Assembly: GCA_002633005.1 (NCBI GenBank) | Contig: NMRA01000347.1 | Location: 43,031-107,030 of the forward strand | DNA: 64,000 nucleotides | Direction: 5' to 3' | From: Phoronis australis | Lineage: Eukaryota; Phoronida; Phoronidae | Shown: in pieces, positions 58,363-64,000 of the stretch | Numbering within the stretch: position 1 is the stretch's first letter | Layout: each line of letters starts with the position of its first letter | Made by a program: the position numbers and the translations under genes | Notes under the pieces: model-generated | Database searches by the model: none | Seen by the model: only the letters and a program-made list of their open reading frames with translations | What the model was told of the DNA's origin: nothing

Positions 58363-58691
58363 GTAAGCACCTACCTGAGAGTCAAGATACCTCTCAAACA
58401 AAAATAAATTTACTTCTCAAGCACCGGTTTAAATACAAACCATCTTTCATTTTATGTTTGGTTGCTATTAGAGTTTATTGGTGAACGGAAATAGTTTAAA
58501 GAAAATCCACTTGGCTGCAGCACTGTCACCATCAAACATTGACATCATCTCTTGAGCTGTTCGATAAACTGGTCCTCAAACATTCGATGAGTTTGTGTCA
58601 ATTAAAATGCTTCTGAAGAACTGAAGATGTGCGTTTATAAACTATTTGAAGATCATATCACTAAAACAATTTTACCGACTGTTGACTGGTA

Positions 58692-61600
58692 ATCGTAGTA
58701 TTTTCTATGAAAATATATTACCAAACAAACTGCATGGTCCTCCAACCATTGCATGGGAGCTTATTTCAATCTTTTAGAGCACACCTTTAGTACACACCAT
58801 AAGTAAAGAAGGAAGCTTATGCCATTGCATAGCTATGCCAAAGATGTGAAGGAAATTTGACGAGGCTCGTAGCCTTATAAGTACATGACGTACATGATTA
58901 CCAGCTACCTCCCTTAGTTATATATTGGGGTCACACAATGAATGCCGTAGGTCAACAGCAGCCAATCACAGTGATCGACATATATACGAATCATGTAGTG
59001 GTGACAGAGTGACGCACATACGCAATGCACTTCCTACATTACTTTATCATAATTGTGCCTCATTCTTCAATGATTTCCGATATTTTCTTTTGGAACATTT
59101 TCATGACATGTACTCCCAACCAATTGATATGGACCACAAAAGCTATGGACAATGGTGCATCTGAACCCTAGTGTTTAGTAGTGAAGGGAGAACACTGGAA
59201 CAAGGCAACGGAATAATCCCTTGAAGAGAAAATCAACAGCAATGTCAATGAGTCAGAATGGAACAATTCCAAAATCACAACAAATGATGAACAAATCACA
59301 ACTTGCGACTCGCAATTTGCAATGGATCACATCGGAAATATTCCAACGTTAACAACCTTTTTACAAGCCTCCTGTTCTTCGTTGTCACGGTCTGTGTCCA
59401 TATTTTATCTGCAGCTAGATAATCATAGAAAACGGTAAGTTAATTGCTGAACACAACCTCCAAAGAACATTCTTGTTTGTCCGCCATTTTCACCGAGATG
59501 CAGACGAGAATATGTGATTTGTAAACACTGTTTTCATTGGCCAAATGATTTGGGACTGATTTTAAACTTTTAGCATACTTTAAAAAAAATTGAGAATTTT
59601 CCTGCTATAAAGTACAGTGTATGAGATTTATAATATGTAATTACGTCAAACAGATTACTCTTGGAAAGATAACCCAATCATCCGAAAGCATTAGCGAGCA
59701 ATAACAATAAAATAGAAAATACAACAAACCAATGAGAGGTCGTTTAACAAGTGTTGCCATTCAATTTTGCGTCTGCGCGTTGCAGAACATAATGCTACGG
59801 AAACCGTAAACAATGTTCGAAGTCGTGCTGTACCAAAATTTTTATTAAATGGAGTTGTAGGTTTAAACACGACGGTAAGATGTAGTTAACGCTGTCTGTA
59901 GAATCCACCAAGTTTATGTATACAAGGTGTTGGTTTGGCCACTAAAAAGAAATTGAGCTCCAATGAAGCTTTGACGTATTGTCACACAGCCGACACTGCT
60001 GGCACTAAGAGAGAACTCGGGCAGTCAGTTGGACCTTATTCAGTGCTTATTAATTATTGACAAACGTGTACCTTTAGTCAACCGTACCAGCTGAACTATG
60101 AAATTCAACTAATTAGTTTCTGAAGGCAGAAATTCTATAGACTGTCACTTTCTTTGTTGGCTTTTTGGCAATATACCATTGACAAGCTCAAATTTTAGCA
60201 AAAAATGAGACCCTATAACTGATCGATCCATACTCGATAGCAAAACAACGCTTAACAGGACCAATTACACAACACAATTTTATACGGTACAAATGTTCAC
60301 GATAAAATCTCAAAAACCTTGTTTCATTTTTCTAATTATTGTTTTATTTTCGTTTCATACAACTTTATAATTGAAGGTTTAAAATGTCTCACAGCTGGCC
60401 CTATGGTATAGAGACATAGAGTATAGTGCCACTTGCTAGGGTGGAAATAATTGCTAACAGCTTTTCGTAGAATAGTGCATAAAGTATATACATGAGAATT
60501 TCATGTAAATCTGTTGGATCACTTCTGAGATTTGATATTCCAAAGTTGGCAAAAATTTAAATTTTTAATTACAGGGCCAAACTAACCTAACAGATAACTC
60601 GGGTATACAAGGTCGAGTTCAACAGCTGCCAGTCTCGNATCATAGTATTTTCTATGAAAATATATTACCAAAAATGTTTGACAACCTGCATGGTCCTCCA
60701 ACCATTTCATGGGAGATTATTTCAATCTTTTAGAGCACACCTTTAGTACACACCATAAGTAAAGAAGGAAGCTTATGCCATTGCATAGCTATGCCAAAGA
60801 TGTGAAGGAAATTTGACGAGATTCGTAGCCTTGTAAGTACATGACGTACATGATTACCAGCTACCTCCCTTAGTTATATATTGGGGTCACACAATGTCAA
60901 TGAATGCCCTGATGAAGGTCAACAGCAGCCAATCACAGTGATCGACATATATACGAGTGATGTAGTGGTGACAAAGTGACGCACATACGCAATGCACTTC
61001 CTACATTACTTTATCATAATTGTGCCTCATTCTGCAATGATTTTCGATAATTTCTTTTGGAACATTTTCATGACATGTACTCCCAACCTATTGATATGGA
61101 CTACAAAAACTATGGACAATGGTGCATCTGAACCCTAGTGCTTAGTAGTGAAGGGAGAACACTGGAACAAGGCAATGGAATAATCCCTTGAAGAGAATGT
61201 CAAATGTCAAACTTTCAACAGCAATGTCAATGAGTCAGAATGGAATAATTCCAAAATCACAACAAATCACAACTTGTGACTCGCAATTTGCAATGGATCA
61301 CATCGGAAATATTCCAACGTTAACAACCTTTTTACAAGCCTCCTGGTCTTCATTGTCACGGTCTGTGTCCATATTTTATCTACAGCTAGATAATCATAGA
61401 AAACGGTAAGTTAATTGCTGAACACAACATTCAAAGAACATTCTTGTTTGTCCGCCATTTTCACCGAGATGCAGACGAGAATATGTGATTTGTAAACACT
61501 GTTTTCATTGGCCAAATGATTTGGTACTGATTTTAAACTTTTAGCATACTTTAAAAAATTTTGAGAATTTTTCTGCTATAAAGTACAGTGTATGAGATTT

Positions 61601-62589
61601 ATAATATGTAATTACGTCAAACAGATTACTCTGGAAAGATAACTCAATCATCCGAAAGCATTAGCGAGCAATAACAATAAAATAGAAAATACAACAAACC
61701 AATGAGAGGTCGTTTAACAAGCGTTGCCATTCAATTTTGCGTCTGCGCGTTGCAGAACATAATGCTACGGAAACCGTAAACAATGTTCGAAGTCGTGCTG
61801 TACCAAAATTTTTATTAAATGGAGTTGTAGGTTTAAACACGACGGTAAGATGTAGTTAACGCTGTCTGTAGAATCCACGAAATTTATGTATGCAAGGTGT
61901 TGGTCTGGCCACTAAAAAGAAATTGAGCTCCAATGAAGCTTTGACGTATTGTCACAAAGCCGACACTGCACTGGCACTAACTCGGGCAGTCAGTTGGACC
62001 TTATTCACTGCTTATTAATTATTGACAAATGTGTACCTTTAGTCAACCGTACCAGCTGAACTATGAAATTCAACTAATTAGTTTCTGAAGGCAGAAATTC
62101 TATAGACTTTCTTTGTTGGCTTTTTGGCAATATACCATTGACAAGCTCAAATTTTAGCAAAAAATGAGACCATAACTGATCGATCCATACTCGATAGCAA
62201 AACAACGCTTAACAGGACCAATTACACAACACAATTTTATACGGTACAAATGTTCACGATAAAATCTCAAAAACCTTGCTTCATTTTTCTAATTATTGTT
62301 TTATTTTCGTTTCATACAACTTTATAATTGAAGGTTTAAAATGTCTCACCGCTGGCCCTATAGAGACATAGACTATAGTGCCACCTGCTAGGGTGAAAAT
62401 AATTGCTAACAGCTTTTCGTAGAATAGTGCATAAAGTATATACATGAGAATTTCATGTAAATCTGTTGGATCACTTCTGAGATTTGATATTCCAAAGTTG
62501 GCAAAAATTGAAATTTTTAATTACGGGGTCGAACTAACCTAACGGATAACTTGGGTAAACAAGGTCGAGTTCAACAGCTGCCGGTCTCG
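58692..62589. repeat. 1.95-kb direct repeat with one N at the junction (60638): probable contig overlap
   Basis: 58692-60637 and 60639-62589 align along their whole length with scattered substitutions and small indels; both start at tagtattttctatg and end at cagctgcc.gtctcg. The N marks the join exactly. Confidence 0.88.
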
Positions 62590-63826
62590 TGGCAAGAAAA
62601 ATCTAACCAAAATCACATGCTCCTGTTGAAAATACATGACGATAGCTCATGTAGTCTTGCGAGATCTTGCTTTTCTAGCAAGGCACAAGTGATACCAAAT
62701 GCTCTTCAGGTTAAAAAAGTTTTTTAGCAGCTGTAACAGTTTTTAACCATGTAAGAATCTGCAAAGTTAGATTCCTATATCAAGCAGGACAATGAAGGAA
62801 TTTGCGCTTCCATAGTACAACGCTCAGGAACTGTAATGATGGGTGATATCAAAATCAAAATTGTGTTTAAATGGTTTTGATATCGGTCATCATCTCTTAT
62901 CTTAACTGGCAGAACTTGGTTATTTGCATTATTTATATTTTAATTGTATTACCTTAAAGAAACGCATATTTAGATTGTGGGTGACTTAAAGGGACCTTAG
63001 AACGGAATATTGCCTTTCTAAAGGTGCTTTAGTCACTTTGGAATTGGCATATTTTGGCTTACTCTGAGTGAAAAGTGTGTTTTACTTTTGTAGTCATTTT
63101 TATGAATGCGAAGCTTGATCACCACGCTACGCTATAGACTACTTATAAGGTACATGGCAGAACATGTAGGAATGTGAAAATTTTAGACTTAAGTTCCAGT
63201 AGTAGTTTGGGGCCGTGATACTCATACTACAGTGTTGAATGCTATATTATGCCATCCAAGATTAATGTACTTAACCAATGAGCTGTTCCAGCTATAGCTC
63301 ATCGGTAGTGCCATCTGTCAGGTCTATTGATCATTAAACCATTAAGCTGGTAATGTCTTAATTGTTTAGCCTGTACTAAACCTAAGTTGGGCATTATCCT
63401 TGCTGGTAACAAACTGGTGCTTCAATGTTTTATTTGAGCAATAAGGTGCTGATTATTTTAGATTTCTTCATCAATCTAGTTAACGTGGTATGTACCGTAA
63501 CAATTTATTCATTGGCCAATAGATTTCACTACAATGCACATAACACTAAGGAACTGACATTTATTTTGTCAAAATTCATCTGACTTTGTTTATCTTCATG
63601 GCAAAAACTTAGAAGGAAACAACCAAAAAATTCACTAAATTATACCAGAGCCAGAATTAGCTCAAATTTTTTGCTTCGAAATTTGTCTAACTTTGAAGAG
63701 AAGAAAATGTTAATTTTAAAACTGAAGAGTAACACACGGTCACTTGTGTAATATGATTACAGGTACTATGTTGACATAAAAAGTGAGCTTCTCCCCGTCA
63801 AAAATACTTGATTTGGACCACATACC

Positions 63827-63909
63827 GTGAAGAATTTGGTCTCGGCATGTTCCTTACTGAAATTAAAATGCCGTGAAAAATTTGGTCTCGGCATGTTCTT
63901 ACTGAAATT
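63827..63909. repeat. 45-bp direct repeat, 2 copies
   Basis: CCGTGAAGAATTTGGTCTCG then GCATGTTCCTTACTGAAATT, repeated with one indel. Confidence 0.85.
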
Positions 63910-64000
63910 GTCTGGGTTTGGAAAGAAATGACTGTCGGTGCTTGATACTAGACTTTAATGGTTGGTTGGTCACCCTGTCCTGCCACTAGTTTGGCCTTGG

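Larger units (their letters stand above)
57316..64000. other. Right end: no confident gene; contig overlaps and candidate first exons
   Basis: Contains the two single-N overlap pairs (57832-58284, 58692-62589), a possible + strand first exon at 58301, another possible exon ending at 59431, and a 45-bp repeat present twice at 63827-63909. An imperfect hairpin (gatatcaaaatc / ggttttgatatc) lies at about 62845-62884. Nothing else recognised in 62590-64000. Confidence 0.5.

Noticed and set aside
1-64000. CRISPR arrays, operons, prokaryotic mobile elements
   Set aside because: The direct repeats are back-to-back minisatellites without spacers, and the genes are intron-split animal genes.

Overview
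Animal nuclear DNA: AT-rich, with split genes, GT-AG introns of roughly 0.4-4 kb and many short DNA-transposon, SINE and minisatellite repeats. The proteins resemble vertebrate ones closely but the introns are short, and near-identical contig ends differ by several substitutions and indels. This suggests a highly heterozygous marine invertebrate (acorn worm, sea urchin or lancelet are possible); the species cannot be settled from sequence alone.

Layout. (1) 4371-31259, + strand: 25 coding exons of a sodium-activated potassium channel of the Slo2/KCNT family (Slack/Slick). They run from the S1-S2 loop to the stop codon (1,099 residues); the first exons, with the cytoplasmic N-terminus and S1, lie left of the window. 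Every exon joins the next in phase. A phase-compatible alternative last exon may lie at 33025-33148. (2) 33548-33646, +: a TATA box and a strong splice donor, either a promoter or a solo LTR. (3) 36812-33931, - strand: a complete three-exon MGST1-type microsomal glutathione S-transferase (150 aa). (4) 50069-42025, -: a six-exon coding chain I reconstructed by phase, product not recognised. (5) 57315-50822, -: eight coding exons (809 residues, start not found) of a disordered, acidic, Pro/Ser-rich protein, product not recognised. Its stop codon overlaps an AATAAA signal. (6) 57.3-64 kb: no confident gene. It holds candidate first exons and two false-looking tandem duplications.

Assembly quality matters here. 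Three 'tandem duplications' (0.45, 0.23 and 1.95 kb) each have exactly one N at the junction. This is the pattern expected when overlapping, probably allelic, contig ends were placed side by side instead of merged. One of them doubles an exon of gene (4). A 50-N gap lies inside a small transposon at 32002-32121.

Repeats. I could define several non-autonomous DNA transposon families by inverted ends plus target-site duplications (6 bp, 5 bp, 9 bp and possible 3 bp), and a tRNA-derived SINE family with intact A and B boxes. The most biological observation is that the published sodium-coordinating Asp/His pair in RCK2 of mammalian Slack is replaced by Glu/Leu here. I saw no CRISPR array, operon, rRNA or functional tRNA gene, and nothing that amounts to a new multi-gene system.
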